From UBA4416 sp964543545 (GTDB lineage: Bacteria > Bacteroidota > Bacteroidia > B-17B0 > Aurantibacillaceae), in assembly GCA_964543545.1 (NCBI GenBank), contig CAZIYT010000005.1:372001-436000 (forward strand): a DNA stretch of 64,000 nt. The letters run 5' to 3'. Shown here piece by piece: positions 35,418 to 44,207 of this stretch (positions are counted from its first letter, which is position 1; every line of letters begins with the position of its first letter). The notes below the pieces were generated by a model. The model did no database searches, was not told where the DNA came from, and worked only from the letters and a program-made list of their open reading frames with translations. The position numbers and the translations under genes were made by a program.

Positions 35418-36524
35418 CTATTTAAGGTACCTGAAATCGTGATTGTTTTTAATAGTCTTCAGCGACGCCACAATAAGCCTGATCACATCTTCCACATCCT
35501 CCTTATGAACGCTTTCCACCGTGGTATGCATATAACGCAGCGGGAGCGAAATGAGCGCGCTGGCCACACCGTCGTTGCTATAAGCAAAAGCATCCGTATC
35601 GGTGCCTGTGCTCCTGCTGGCCGCCTGGCGCTGGAAGTCGATCTTTTCTTTTTTGGCGCTGTCGATGATCAGCTTCAATAAATTATTTTGCACCGCAGGA
35701 CCGTAGGATACCACCGGGCCTTTTCCGCAGGCCAGGTCTCCGCTCACAATCTTGTTCATCATCGGCGTTTGCGTATCATGGCACACGTCGGTAATAATGG
35801 CCGCATTCGGCTTGATGCGATGCGCAATCATTTCTGCGCCGCGGAGGCCGATCTCTTCCTGCACTGCATTCACAATGTATAAGCCGTAAGGCAGTTTCGT
35901 TTTACTTTCTTTCAGCAGGCGCGCTACCTCTGCAATCATAAAGCCGCCGATGCGGTTGTCGAGGGCACGGCCTACAAAATAACGGTCGTTCAATACCATG
36001 AATTCATCATCGTAGGTCACCACACAGCCCACATGCACACCGAGGTCTTCCACTTCCTTATCGCTCTTGCAGCCAAGGTCGAGGAAAATATTTTTCAGCG
36101 TCGGCGTTTCTTCACGCGCCGCATCGCGCACATGGATTGCCGGCCAGCCGAACACCGCTTTCACGATGCCTTTTTCCGTATGAATGTTCACGCGCTTGGA
36201 AGGAGCGATCTGGTGATCGCTGCCGCCGTTCTTGCGCAGGTAGATAAATCCGTCTTTGGTAATGTAATGCACAAACCAGGAAATCTCATCGGCATGCGCT
36301 TCGATTACCACTTTGTAAGGAGCATCGGGATTGATCACACCAACCACCGTGCCGTATGTGTCTACAAAATAATCGTCGATATGCGGTTTGATATAATTGA
36401 GCCACATCTTCTGTCCTTCGCTTTCAAAGCCGGTAGGAGATGGGTTATTCAGGTAGTTTTTCAGGAATGCAAGGGAACTTTCGGGAAAGAAGCTTTTCTC
36501 TTTCTTTGTCGTTTTTTTTGCCAT
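35418..36524 (-). CDS. M42-family metallo-aminopeptidase
   Basis: 368 residues. Metal and catalytic residues are visible in order: IEAHADEI (His, Asp), VGRALDNRIGG (Asp), NAVQEEIGLRGA (Glu-Glu), ITDVCHDTQTP (Asp) and RYMHTTVESV (His). M42 enzymes are cytoplasmic dinuclear-metal aminopeptidases that form dodecamers and trim peptides, often glutamyl or broad. The N-terminal lysine-rich stretch before SFFPESS is an extension. A near-consensus -7 box lies about 23 bases upstream. Confidence 0.93.
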   Translation of the reverse strand: MAKKTTKKEKSFFPESSLAFLKNYLNNPSPTGFESEGQKMWLNYIKPHIDDYFVDTYGTVVGVINPDAPYKVVIEAHADEISWFVHYITKDGFIYLRKNGGSDHQIAPSKRVNIHTEKGIVKAVFGWPAIHVRDAAREETPTLKNIFLDLGCKSDKEVEDLGVHVGCVVTYDDEFMVLNDRYFVGRALDNRIGGFMIAEVARLLKESKTKLPYGLYIVNAVQEEIGLRGAEMIAHRIKPNAAIITDVCHDTQTPMMNKIVSGDLACGKGPVVSYGPAVQNNLLKLIIDSAKKEKIDFQRQAASRSTGTDTDAFAYSNDGVASALISLPLRYMHTTVESVHKEDVEDVIRLIVASLKTIKNNHDFRYLK

Positions 36525-36546
36525 ACAATTGCGTTTATATAAGCTT

Positions 36547-36554
36547 TAAATATA
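36547..36554 (-). promoter_or_regulatory. Possible -7 box for the M42 peptidase gene
   Basis: On the minus strand this reads TATATTTA, one mismatch from TAnnTTTG, 23 bases before the ATG. It is divergent to the rnhA promoter 95 bases away. Confidence 0.35.
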
Positions 36555-36648
36555 TAAAAAACTATCAAAACCGGCGGCAAAAAAAAGCACAAAAAAATAA
36601 TGTTCGAATCATAATTTATTTGTATTATTTTCTATTGGTTTAATCCTC

Positions 36649-36656
36649 TATATTTG
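36649..36656 (+). promoter_or_regulatory. Bacteroidota -7 promoter box for rnhA
   Basis: TATATTTG is a full match to TAnnTTTG and ends eight bases before the rnhA ATG, giving an almost leaderless transcript. A TTTG at about 36619 is too far upstream to be a well-spaced -33 element. Confidence 0.6.
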
Positions 36657-36664
36657 CCGCCTGT

Positions 36665-37153
36665 ATGGAGAACCCCGTAGTTGAAATATATACCGATGGT
36701 GCCTGTAGCGGAAACCCCGGCCCGGGCGGCTACGGCATTGTGATGAAATATAAGACTCAGCGCAAGGAAATGGCGCAGGGTTTTGTAAAAACCACCAACA
36801 ACCGCATGGAGCTCATGAGCGTGATCGTGGCCATAGAAAGCCTGAAAAAAGAAGGCCTGCACATCATCGTATACTCCGACAGTAAATACGTGGTAGACGC
36901 CATCAACAAAAACTGGGTCTTCGGCTGGATGAAAAAAGGCTTCGCCGGCAAAGCTAATCCCGATTTGTGGAAACGGCTCCTCAGGGCGCTGAGCAAGCAC
37001 ATCGTGAAATTCGTATGGGTAAAAGGCCATGCCAGCAATGTAGAAAACAACCGCTGCGACGAGCTGGCCGTGATGGCCAGCAGAAGCCCTAATCGCCTGA
37101 TAGACGAGGGCTACGAGCTTTCGAAGAAAGCCGGAGGGCTGGGTTTGACCTGA
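36665..37153 (+). CDS. rnhA: Ribonuclease HI
   Basis: 162 residues. The four acidic catalytic residues are visible: IYTDGACSGNPGPGGYG (Asp), TNNRMELMSV (Glu), VYSDSKYVVDAI (Asp) and CDELAVMAS (Asp). It removes RNA from RNA-DNA hybrids such as R-loops and primers. The gene converges on the VOC-protein gene with only four bases between stops. Confidence 0.96.
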   Translation: MENPVVEIYTDGACSGNPGPGGYGIVMKYKTQRKEMAQGFVKTTNNRMELMSVIVAIESLKKEGLHIIVYSDSKYVVDAINKNWVFGWMKKGFAGKANPDLWKRLLRALSKHIVKFVWVKGHASNVENNRCDELAVMASRSPNRLIDEGYELSKKAGGLGLT

Positions 37154-37157
37154 CAGG

Positions 37158-37550
37158 TCAACCTTTCATCCTCTGTGCAAAAGCAATCACATGTCTATCC
37201 GGATCGGCTACATAGGCCACACGATCTCCCCAGTCGCGGTCAAGCACAGGGCTTATTGCCATTGCTCCGGCCGCCAGCGCGTTTTTATAAGCTGCCTCCA
37301 CATCCTCAACAAAAAGATACAGTTCGCAGCGGGGAATTCCCGAGGCCTTATTGGGGTGAGGTAAAACAGGTGTAATAATCTTTGCGATTCCACCTTCAGG
37401 CATCAGCCCGAGCTTAACGCCCTGCATCAGTTCGAACTCCGTTATTCCAGGCACATCCAATACAGGCGCCGTCCCGAGTATATTCTCATAAAAGCCGCAG
37501 CTTCTATACTGATCGGAAACGTAGAATATAATCTCTAATTGCTTATACAT
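37158..37550 (-). CDS. VOC (glyoxalase/bleomycin-resistance) family protein
   Basis: 130 residues with the paired beta-alpha-beta-beta-beta modules of the VOC fold: first module YVSDQYRSCGFYENILG, second LYLFVEDVEAAYKNALAAGA ending YVADPDRHVIAFAQ. The family includes metal-dependent lyases, dioxygenases and antibiotic-binding proteins. The final DPDRHVIAF pattern holds a usual metal or ligand position. Substrate unknown. It lies three bases downstream of the flavin reductase gene. Confidence 0.83.
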   Translation of the reverse strand: MYKQLEIIFYVSDQYRSCGFYENILGTAPVLDVPGITEFELMQGVKLGLMPEGGIAKIITPVLPHPNKASGIPRCELYLFVEDVEAAYKNALAAGAMAISPVLDRDWGDRVAYVADPDRHVIAFAQRMKG

Positions 37551-37553
37551 ATT

Positions 37554-38078
37554 TTAAAACCTTAAGAATCCATCCAGCTGGTGATCGATCACCTTCAGGG
37601 TCTCTTCATCTTTGATGCCATGCCCGTTCATTAGCGTATCCACGCGGCTGATGGGCAGCTTATTGTGATAGACATTCACTTTAAGGTAATTCAGGATATT
37701 GGTAAGATGCTCCATACCCCTTAAATTTCCTGCCCTCCCGGAAGATACTCCTACCAAGCAGGCTTTATTATCGGCCCAGAGGCGCGGCGGAATGGCTTCC
37801 AGAAATACTTTCAGAATGCCGGCAAAACTGCCGTTGTATTCAGGGCTGACGAATACAAATTTATGCTGGTGGGCAATGTCTTTATCAATGATCTGCTGAA
37901 ACGCTTCCGAGCGCTTGCCGTACAGGTCGGAGCTGATGAAATCGGAAGGCAGCTCTTTTAAACTGAGGTAATTGACGATTTCTCCTTTTTCTTTCAGAAC
38001 AGTTTCGTAATGCCGGGCTATTTTTTCGGTGTGACTATCCTCCCTGTTGGTGCCGGATATCACTGTAATTGAACTCAT
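37554..38078 (-). CDS. NADPH-dependent FMN reductase family protein
   Basis: 174 residues of the flavodoxin-like fold. The FMN phosphate loop is SGTNREDSHTEKIA at about 8-21 and the flavin-ring loop is SPEYNGSFAGILK near 78-90. Relatives reduce FMN, azo dyes, quinones or chromate with NADPH. It is grouped with the VOC protein gene, three bases apart, perhaps as a small stress or detoxification operon. Confidence 0.88.
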   Translation of the reverse strand: MSSITVISGTNREDSHTEKIARHYETVLKEKGEIVNYLSLKELPSDFISSDLYGKRSEAFQQIIDKDIAHQHKFVFVSPEYNGSFAGILKVFLEAIPPRLWADNKACLVGVSSGRAGNLRGMEHLTNILNYLKVNVYHNKLPISRVDTLMNGHGIKDEETLKVIDHQLDGFLRF

Positions 38079-38197
38079 TATATTATTAACATTTTGGCGA
38101 AGTTATGAATTTTACTGTTAAAAACTAAAAACAGAGAAAACCCTCAAATAGTTTATTTTTACGTGTTATATTAAGTACTTTATTTGAAATCTAATCC

Positions 38198-38878
38198 ATG
38201 AACATTACGTACTATGGCCATTCCTGTTTTGGGGTTGAGATCGCAGGAAAACACTTACTTTTTGATCCCTTTATCACTCCGAATGAATTAGCAAAACACA
38301 TCGACGCCAACACCGTGAAAGCGGATTATATCCTCATCACGCACGGGCACGAAGATCATGTGGCAGATGCTGTTTCGATTGCCAAACGTACAGGAGCCAC
38401 CGTAGTCTGCAATTGGGAGATTCATGTGTGGCTGCAGAAACAGGGTGTGAGCAATACGCACCCGATGAACATCGGCGGAAAAAAAGGCTTCGACTTCGGC
38501 TCCGTAAAATGCGTGAATGCCGTGCACAGCAGCGGCCTGCCCGACGGCTCCTATGGCGGACACCCGATGGGCTTTGTGGTCGAAAGCTCTGAAAAGAATT
38601 TTTACTATGCCGGCGATACGGCGCTGACTTACGATATGAAGCTGATCGGTAATTACCGCTCCATCGACTTTGCCTTCCTGCCTATCGGCGATAATTTTAC
38701 GATGGGCATCGACAATGCGATCATCGCCACGGACTTCATCAACTGCGGTGATATCATCGGCATGCACTACGATACCTTCGGCTTCATCAAGATCGACCAG
38801 GAAGAGGCAAAATATAAATTCAGACGTGCGGGCAGAAGCCTGACACTGCTGGCGATCGGGGAAACCCTTGTAAAATAA
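38198..38878 (+). CDS. UPF0173 metal-dependent hydrolase (metallo-beta-lactamase fold)
   Basis: 226 residues. The metal-binding motif HGHEDHVADA is at about 48-57, preceded by GHSCFGVEIAGKHLLFDPF. A later histidine in SSGLPDG context and a metal Asp in YYAGDTALTYDM complete the UPF0173/YtkL pattern. The substrate of this group is not known. It lies 41 bases before parA in the same direction. Confidence 0.9.
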   Translation: MNITYYGHSCFGVEIAGKHLLFDPFITPNELAKHIDANTVKADYILITHGHEDHVADAVSIAKRTGATVVCNWEIHVWLQKQGVSNTHPMNIGGKKGFDFGSVKCVNAVHSSGLPDGSYGGHPMGFVVESSEKNFYYAGDTALTYDMKLIGNYRSIDFAFLPIGDNFTMGIDNAIIATDFINCGDIIGMHYDTFGFIKIDQEEAKYKFRRAGRSLTLLAIGETLVK

Positions 38879-38919
38879 ACAGGATTGCTGAAACAGATAT
38901 AAAACGAACGACAAGAATC

Positions 38920-39753
38920 ATGGGAAAAATCATAGCAATAGCGAATCAGAAAGGTGGGGTTGGAAAAACAACGTCTGCCATTAATTTAGCAGCGTCACTG
39001 GCTGTTTTGGAATATAAAACCCTGTTGGTGGATGGTGATCCGCAGGCCAATGCGACATCGGGCGTGGGCATTGAGCCCAAGAGCGTGAAGACGGGCCTGT
39101 ATGAGTGCATCATCAACAACACGCATCCCAAAGAGGTGATCCTGGAAACGGAAACGCCTAATCTTTACCTGCTCCCAACCAATACAGACCTCGTAGCGAT
39201 TGAGCTGGAGATCGTGAACCTGCCCGACAGGGATTACATGATGAAAGCGGCCCTGGATAAGATCAAAAACGATTACGATTTTATCATCATCGATTGCTGC
39301 CCGTCCTTAGGCCTTACGGTTATCAACTCACTGGCAGCGGCCGACAGCGTGATCATCCCGGTGCAATGCGAGTATTTCGCACTCGAAGGAATGGGCAAAT
39401 TGCTGCAAACGATTAAGCTGGTACAGGCGCACATCAACACCAACCTCGATATCGAAGGGGTATTGCTGACGATGTATGATCCACGCTTAAAGCTGGCCAA
39501 CCAGGTGGTGGAAGAAGTGAAGATGCATTTTCAGAACATGGTGTTCCAAACCATCGTGCAGCGTAACATCAAGCTGGCGGAGGCGCCGAGCCACGGCAAA
39601 ACGATCATTATGCACGACGCGGTAGGAAAAGGCTCTGTAAACTACCTGAACCTGGCCCGCGAGATCTTACAGCGCAATGGCCTGACGAAGATCAGCGACG
39701 AGGACCGCACGATGACCTTTACACAGGAAGAATCTGAATTTAACGAAGGATAA
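38920..39753 (+). CDS. parA: Chromosome-partitioning ATPase ParA (Soj)
   Basis: 277 residues. The deviant Walker A motif is ANQKGGVGKTTSAINLAASL at 7-26, and Walker B is DFIIIDCCPSLG. It binds DNA nonspecifically when ATP-bound and, with ParB, segregates replication origins. No parS consensus TGTTTCACGTGAAACA is seen in the window. ParB is encoded 97 bases downstream after a large inverted repeat. Confidence 0.96.
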   Translation: MGKIIAIANQKGGVGKTTSAINLAASLAVLEYKTLLVDGDPQANATSGVGIEPKSVKTGLYECIINNTHPKEVILETETPNLYLLPTNTDLVAIELEIVNLPDRDYMMKAALDKIKNDYDFIIIDCCPSLGLTVINSLAAADSVIIPVQCEYFALEGMGKLLQTIKLVQAHINTNLDIEGVLLTMYDPRLKLANQVVEEVKMHFQNMVFQTIVQRNIKLAEAPSHGKTIIMHDAVGKGSVNYLNLAREILQRNGLTKISDEDRTMTFTQEESEFNEG

Positions 39754-39760
39754 TAAATAA

Positions 39761-39831
39761 TACGAATTTTTACGAATATACGAATGCGTTCTAATCACTT
39801 TTTCCATTCGTATATTCGTATTTGATTCGTA
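39761..39831. repeat. Large nested inverted repeat between parA and parB
   Basis: TACGAATATACGAATG (39771-39786) and CATTCGTATATTCGTA (39805-39820) are perfect 16-base inverted copies; TACGAAT (39761) and ATTCGTA (39825) extend the stem with a small internal loop. The whole spacer is built of TACGAAT units. It could be a terminator-like RNA hairpin, a protein-binding site, or a dispersed palindrome. Confidence 0.85.
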
Positions 39832-39850
39832 ATCATAAATCATACAACAA

Positions 39851-40747
39851 ATGAGCACTAACAAGAAACCGGCATTAGGAAGAGGATTAAGCGCATTATT
39901 AGAGAATGCCAAAACAGACATTACCACCAAGCAATCCGGCGAAGGCTCCCCGATCGTGGGATCTATCGCTGTGATCAAGGTTAAAGATATTGAAACCAAT
40001 CCTTTTCAGCCACGTACCAATTTTGAGGAGATTGCCTTGCAGGAGCTGGCAGAATCGATCAAGCAGCATGGCATTATCCAGCCGATCACGGTTCGTAAAT
40101 TAGGTTATGACAAATACCAGCTGATCTCGGGGGAACGCCGTTTCAGGGCCACGCAGATTGCCGGCTTAACGGACATCCCGGCCTACATCCGCGTAGCCAA
40201 CGACCAGGCCATGCTGGAGATGGGACTCATCGAGAACATTCAACGTGAAGACCTCGATCCGATTGAAATTTCCCTGAGCTACAAGCGCCTCATCGATGAA
40301 TGTAATATCACCCAGGAGCAGCTGAGCGAAAAAGTAAACAAGCAACGCAGTACGGTGACCAACTTCTTAAGGTTGCTGAAATTACCGGCAGTGATCCAGA
40401 AAGCGGTGCGCGACAAAGAAATTTCGATGGGCCATGCGCGTGCTTTGCTGAGCATCGAAAATGAAGACAAGCAACTGGCGATTTATGCGATGGCTGTTGA
40501 GAACGAGTTATCGGTACGCCAGGTGGAAGATCTGGCGCGGGGAGAGAAAATGGCCTTCAAGCCGAAAACCACTCGTGTAGAAAAACCACTGACCATCGAG
40601 GATAAACAGATCGCTAAAAAACTGGAGAAGATCTTCAGCAAATCATTCGACTTCAAACGCAACGCGAAAGGCGCCGGCTCTATCTCTCTGAGCTTTAGCA
40701 ACGACACGGAACTGGAACATATCCTGTCTTTTTTTGACATTAATTAA
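39851..40747 (+). CDS. parB: Chromosome-partitioning protein ParB (Spo0J)
   Basis: 298 residues. The N-terminal GRGLSALLE segment resembles the ParA-stimulating peptide. The CTP-binding core has NPFQPR, GERRFRATQIAG and ENIQREDLDPIEIS. A helix-turn-helix follows (ITQEQLSEKVNKQRSTVTNFLRL), and then the C-terminal dimer domain. It binds parS and slides as a CTP clamp. A terminator is 14 bases after the stop. Confidence 0.96.
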   Translation: MSTNKKPALGRGLSALLENAKTDITTKQSGEGSPIVGSIAVIKVKDIETNPFQPRTNFEEIALQELAESIKQHGIIQPITVRKLGYDKYQLISGERRFRATQIAGLTDIPAYIRVANDQAMLEMGLIENIQREDLDPIEISLSYKRLIDECNITQEQLSEKVNKQRSTVTNFLRLLKLPAVIQKAVRDKEISMGHARALLSIENEDKQLAIYAMAVENELSVRQVEDLARGEKMAFKPKTTRVEKPLTIEDKQIAKKLEKIFSKSFDFKRNAKGAGSISLSFSNDTELEHILSFFDIN

Positions 40748-40760
40748 CTAACCGTTAGTC

Positions 40761-40795
40761 ACAGGAAACCGATTAACCGGTTTCCTGTTTTTATT
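40761..40795 (+). terminator. Intrinsic terminator of parB
   Basis: ACAGGAAACCG pairs with CGGTTTCCTGT around loop ATTAAC, followed by a T-rich tract (TTTTATTTTT). The T-tract also contains TATTTTTG at 40792-40799, which resembles a -7 box for the next gene. Confidence 0.85.
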
Positions 40796-40804
40796 TTTGA
40801 GCCG

Positions 40805-41455
40805 GTGAATCGTTTCATTCTATATAGCTTTTTATGCGTAGTGGTGTTTTCTCAAAACTTCTTTGCTCAAACCAAAGACTCCACTAACTATAATAACGAG
40901 CCTATGGAAAACGTCAATACGCTTCCGGGTAAAAAGGATACAGTCAAAACCGCTCCGGTAAAGCCCGATTCGCTAAGGGCCAAGAGAGAAGTAAAAAAAG
41001 CCATTTACGGAAAAGCCCGTACGGCCGCCATTTTAAGCGCCGTTATTCCCGGTGCAGGCCAGGCCTATAACAGGCAATACTGGAAAATGCCCCTGGTGTA
41101 TGCCGCCCTCGGAGGCCTGGGGTACTGGGCTTATAATAACAATAAGCAATACAAGTCCTATAGCAATTCGCTCAGGGCGATGTACGACGACGACCCTAAT
41201 ACCCTCAGCGCCTTTCCACGGCTCACATCTGATCAAATCATTGTTCAAAAGAACCAATACAAAAAATCCAGGGACCTGGCCCTTATCCTTTGCGGTGTGG
41301 CCTATGCCCTGAATGTAATTGACGCCAACGTTTCTGCGCACCTCAAGACCTTTGACGTGAGCGACGATCTGAGCTTACAGTTCAAGCCCTGGTATAACCT
41401 GGGATATCGCAGCGATTTTCAAACGGGCCTGAGTATAAAACTAACTTTTAAATAG
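40805..41455 (+). CDS. DUF5683-type membrane-associated protein
   Basis: 216 residues from a GTG start with a signal peptide (about 1-21, ending FFAQ). A Pro/Lys-rich linker follows, then AAILSAVIPGAGQAYNRQYWKMP with a membrane helix at about 95-112 and another near 155-172, the pattern of DUF5683. The family is frequent in Bacteroidota next to parAB and dapB/lepB; function unknown. The last eight codons and the stop are duplicated downstream at 41558-41580. Confidence 0.82.
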   Translation: MNRFILYSFLCVVVFSQNFFAQTKDSTNYNNEPMENVNTLPGKKDTVKTAPVKPDSLRAKREVKKAIYGKARTAAILSAVIPGAGQAYNRQYWKMPLVYAALGGLGYWAYNNNKQYKSYSNSLRAMYDDDPNTLSAFPRLTSDQIIVQKNQYKKSRDLALILCGVAYALNVIDANVSAHLKTFDVSDDLSLQFKPWYNLGYRSDFQTGLSIKLTFK

Positions 41456-41515
41456 TCTCCCGCAGATATCGCAGATGAATGCAAATCAAATCTTAAAAAT
41501 CTGCGCAGTCAGGGG
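41432..41515. repeat. Duplicated segment copy 1, including the 3' end of the DUF5683 gene and palindrome copy B
   Basis: Starts AGTATAAAACTAACTTTTAA inside the gene, covers its stop and a GCAGAT-type palindrome (41459-41515). The same sequence with a few changes occurs about 126 bases later. Confidence 0.85.
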
Positions 41516-41557
41516 CATCCAGCAAAAAAAGAAAAATAAGTATATAGCATTATAGTA

Positions 41558-41640
41558 AGTATAAAACTAAATTTAAATAATCTCCCGCAGATATCGCAAA
41601 TGAATGCAAACCAATCTTAACAATCTGCGGGATCTGCGGG
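41558..41640. repeat. Duplicated segment copy 2, with gene-end remnant and palindrome copy C
   Basis: AGTATAAAACTAAATTTAAA at 41558 repeats the end of the DUF5683 gene as a non-coding remnant, then palindrome copy C (41584-41640) ending GATCTGCGGG. It ends ten bases before the dapB ATG. Copy C has the more complete right arm. Confidence 0.85.
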
Positions 41641-41650
41641 ACAAACGAAC

Positions 41651-42358
41651 ATGAATATAGCACTATCCGGATACGGGAAAATGGGCAAAGAGATCGAAGC
41701 CATTGCTTTGCAAAGGGGCCACACGATCGTTCTGAAAACAGGCCGCAGCAATGCCGGCTCCACCACGGCGGAAGACTTCCGGAAAGCCGATGTGGTGATT
41801 GAATTCAGCACACCGGATACGGTGATCGCAAACATTCAAAAATGCCTGGATGCGCAGGTGCCCGTAGTGGTTGGCACTACAGGCTGGTACGATATGTTTG
41901 AAACGATTGCGGAAGAGTGCCTGCAAAAAAACGGCGCCCTCTTTCATGCAACCAATTTCAGCTTAGGCGTGAACCTCTTCATGAAAGTGAACAGCTACCT
42001 GGCGGAGCTCATGAATAAGTACGACAGCTACGATGTGGAAATGGAAGAGATCCATCACATCCATAAGCTGGATAAGCCCAGCGGAACGGCCATTACCCTG
42101 GCCAACCAGGTGATCGAAAAAACAGCACGTAAAAAAAACTGGAGCATTACCGAGCACCATCCTGAAACGCTTTTCATTAAAGACGTCCGGGAAGGCGAAG
42201 TTCCGGGAACTCACATCATCAAATACACCTCGGAGATCGACGATATCGAGATCATGCACAAGGCACATAACCGTAAAGGTTTTGCCCTGGGAGCCGTGAT
42301 CGCCGCCGAGTATATTATCGGGAAAAAAGGTATATTTACCATGAGCGACCTGATCTAA
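41651..42358 (+). CDS. dapB: 4-hydroxy-tetrahydrodipicolinate reductase
   Basis: 235 residues, the short Bacteroidota form (E. coli has 273). The NAD(P)H site is GYGKMGKEIEAIA at 7-19 and the catalytic region is EIHHIHKLDKPSGTA, with the His and Lys of the active site. It reduces the cyclic intermediate in lysine and diaminopimelate synthesis. It lies 73 bases upstream of the signal peptidase gene. Confidence 0.95.
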   Translation: MNIALSGYGKMGKEIEAIALQRGHTIVLKTGRSNAGSTTAEDFRKADVVIEFSTPDTVIANIQKCLDAQVPVVVGTTGWYDMFETIAEECLQKNGALFHATNFSLGVNLFMKVNSYLAELMNKYDSYDVEMEEIHHIHKLDKPSGTAITLANQVIEKTARKKNWSITEHHPETLFIKDVREGEVPGTHIIKYTSEIDDIEIMHKAHNRKGFALGAVIAAEYIIGKKGIFTMSDLI

Positions 42359-42431
42359 ACTGAAATCAATCAAAAACTATATTTTTTTAAAATCTCCAAA
42401 TCACCAACTCCCTGTTTAACTAACTATTTCT

Positions 42432-44207
42432 ATGGGCAATATCATTTTTTTAATCCTCGTTTTGATCTCCTTCGCAGGACTTTATAAGATCTTTGAAAAA
42501 GCAGGCATGCCGGGCTGGAAAGGCCTGATCCCCGTTTACAATTTCTGGGAGCTGGGCAAGCTCATCAACCGCCCCAAATGGTGGGGACTGATCATGATCG
42601 TGCCGGGCGTGAACCTGATCATGTACGGCGTGTATGGTTTCCAGGTGGCAAGAGCCTTCAAAAAAAGGCAGGATAAGGACCTGTTTGTAGCGGCCCTGAT
42701 GCCTTACCTCTATTTTGCTTACCTCGGCTTTAGCAAGGAAACCAAATACTTCGGCGTAAACGATATCAAATCGGAATCGTCTTTCATCAAGAACTGGGCG
42801 GATCCGATCATTTTCGCGGTGGTGGCAGCAAGCATCATCCGTGGCTTCTTCTTCGAAGCTTTTACGATCCCGACCTCTTCCCTGGAGAAATCGCTGATGG
42901 TGGGTGACTTTTTGTTTGTGAATAAATTATGCTACGGTGCCAAAGTGCCTCAAACGCCCATTGCTTTTCCCTTTGCGCATCATACCCTGCCTTTCACGGA
43001 AAGCACCAAGTCTTACCTGGAGTGGATTAAGATCCCCTACATGCGCTTGCCGGGTTATTCCAAGCCTACCAACGGGGAGATCGTGGTATTCAACTACCCC
43101 GATGGAGATACCGTGGCTGTTGGGCTGCAGAGCATGAGCTACTACCAGCTCGTGCGGGAAATTGCCCGGCAGAACCGGGAACAGGACGGCGGGCGCAATC
43201 CCGACGCCTACTACCAGGGCCTGGCCTGGAACATGGTGAACGGCCCGGGAAAACCTTTTGGCGCCATTGTGGCGAGGCCGCCGGATAAACGCGAGCACTA
43301 TGTAAAACGCTGCGTAGCCATTGCAGGCGACAAGCTCGAGATCAAGGACGGCGATGTGTACATCAACGACAAAAAACAGGCGATGCCCGAACATGCTCAG
43401 CACCGCTACATTGTAGCGACAAAAACCGCCATGTTCGGCGAGAACAGTACCAATAAAAAAGGCGAGCAGGTGCTGAACTCTCAGATACTGGAAGACTATG
43501 ATATTTATGTGACGGAGGCCTCCAAAGTAGGAGCTGTAACAGACACGAACTACTACGACCTCAATATGCCGATCGATGTGGCTAACAAGATCAAACAATT
43601 GCCGGGCGTTTATTTCATCAAGGAAAAAATAGAGCCTAAGGGCTACCGCGATGAGCGCATCTTCCCGCACAACCGCAGCTATGCCTGGAACAACGATAAC
43701 TTCGGGCCTTTTACCTTACCTAAGGAAGGCATGACGGTAAAGATCGACACGGGAAATATCTGCCTGTACGATAAGATGCTGAGCACCTATGACGACGGCA
43801 TTCACCACATCACCATTTCGGGCGATAAGGTATTATACGATGGTACACCGATTACTTCTTATACCTTCAAACAGGATTATTACTGGATGATGGGCGACAA
43901 CCGCCATAACTCGGCCGATAGCCGCAGCTGGGGCGTGGTGCCATTCGACCATGTCGTAGGCCGGCCGGTATTTGTGTGGTTCAGCATGAAAGATCCTAAT
44001 AACAATCCTCTCACGGGTTCCTCGGTACTCGGCTCGCTCACCAAAAATTCGCACGATGGCAAATTCCGCTGGGATCGCTTTATGTGCTATGTAGGCGAAA
44101 ACGGGCTTGTATCCTGGAAAATCCCGGTGCTGATCATTGTACTGGCGGGTTTCGGCTACAATTACTGGAACAAGAAACGCAAAAAAGAAAAAAAGAAAAC
44201 GGCCTAA
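42432..44207 (+). CDS. lepB: Signal peptidase I with N-terminal DUF5684-like membrane region
   Basis: 591 residues, nearly twice the E. coli length. Residues 1-100 are a DUF5684-like membrane region with GLIPVYNFWELGKL. A membrane helix lies at about 125-142. Ser150 in FTIPTSSLEKSLMVGDF aligns with the catalytic serine and the Lys in HYVKRCVAIAGD with the catalytic lysine; GDNRHNSADSR is the C-terminal box E. A large insert of about 200 residues lies between the lysine region and that box. A last membrane helix is at about 564-582. It removes signal peptides after Sec export. Confidence 0.92.
   Translation: MGNIIFLILVLISFAGLYKIFEKAGMPGWKGLIPVYNFWELGKLINRPKWWGLIMIVPGVNLIMYGVYGFQVARAFKKRQDKDLFVAALMPYLYFAYLGFSKETKYFGVNDIKSESSFIKNWADPIIFAVVAASIIRGFFFEAFTIPTSSLEKSLMVGDFLFVNKLCYGAKVPQTPIAFPFAHHTLPFTESTKSYLEWIKIPYMRLPGYSKPTNGEIVVFNYPDGDTVAVGLQSMSYYQLVREIARQNREQDGGRNPDAYYQGLAWNMVNGPGKPFGAIVARPPDKREHYVKRCVAIAGDKLEIKDGDVYINDKKQAMPEHAQHRYIVATKTAMFGENSTNKKGEQVLNSQILEDYDIYVTEASKVGAVTDTNYYDLNMPIDVANKIKQLPGVYFIKEKIEPKGYRDERIFPHNRSYAWNNDNFGPFTLPKEGMTVKIDTGNICLYDKMLSTYDDGIHHITISGDKVLYDGTPITSYTFKQDYYWMMGDNRHNSADSRSWGVVPFDHVVGRPVFVWFSMKDPNNNPLTGSSVLGSLTKNSHDGKFRWDRFMCYVGENGLVSWKIPVLIIVLAGFGYNYWNKKRKKEKKKTA

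Noticed and set aside
38920..40747. Search for parS near parA-parB
   Set aside because: No TGTTTCACGTGAAACA-like site is seen; CCACGTGTTTCAC at about 21611 is inside a coding region and is not palindromic enough.
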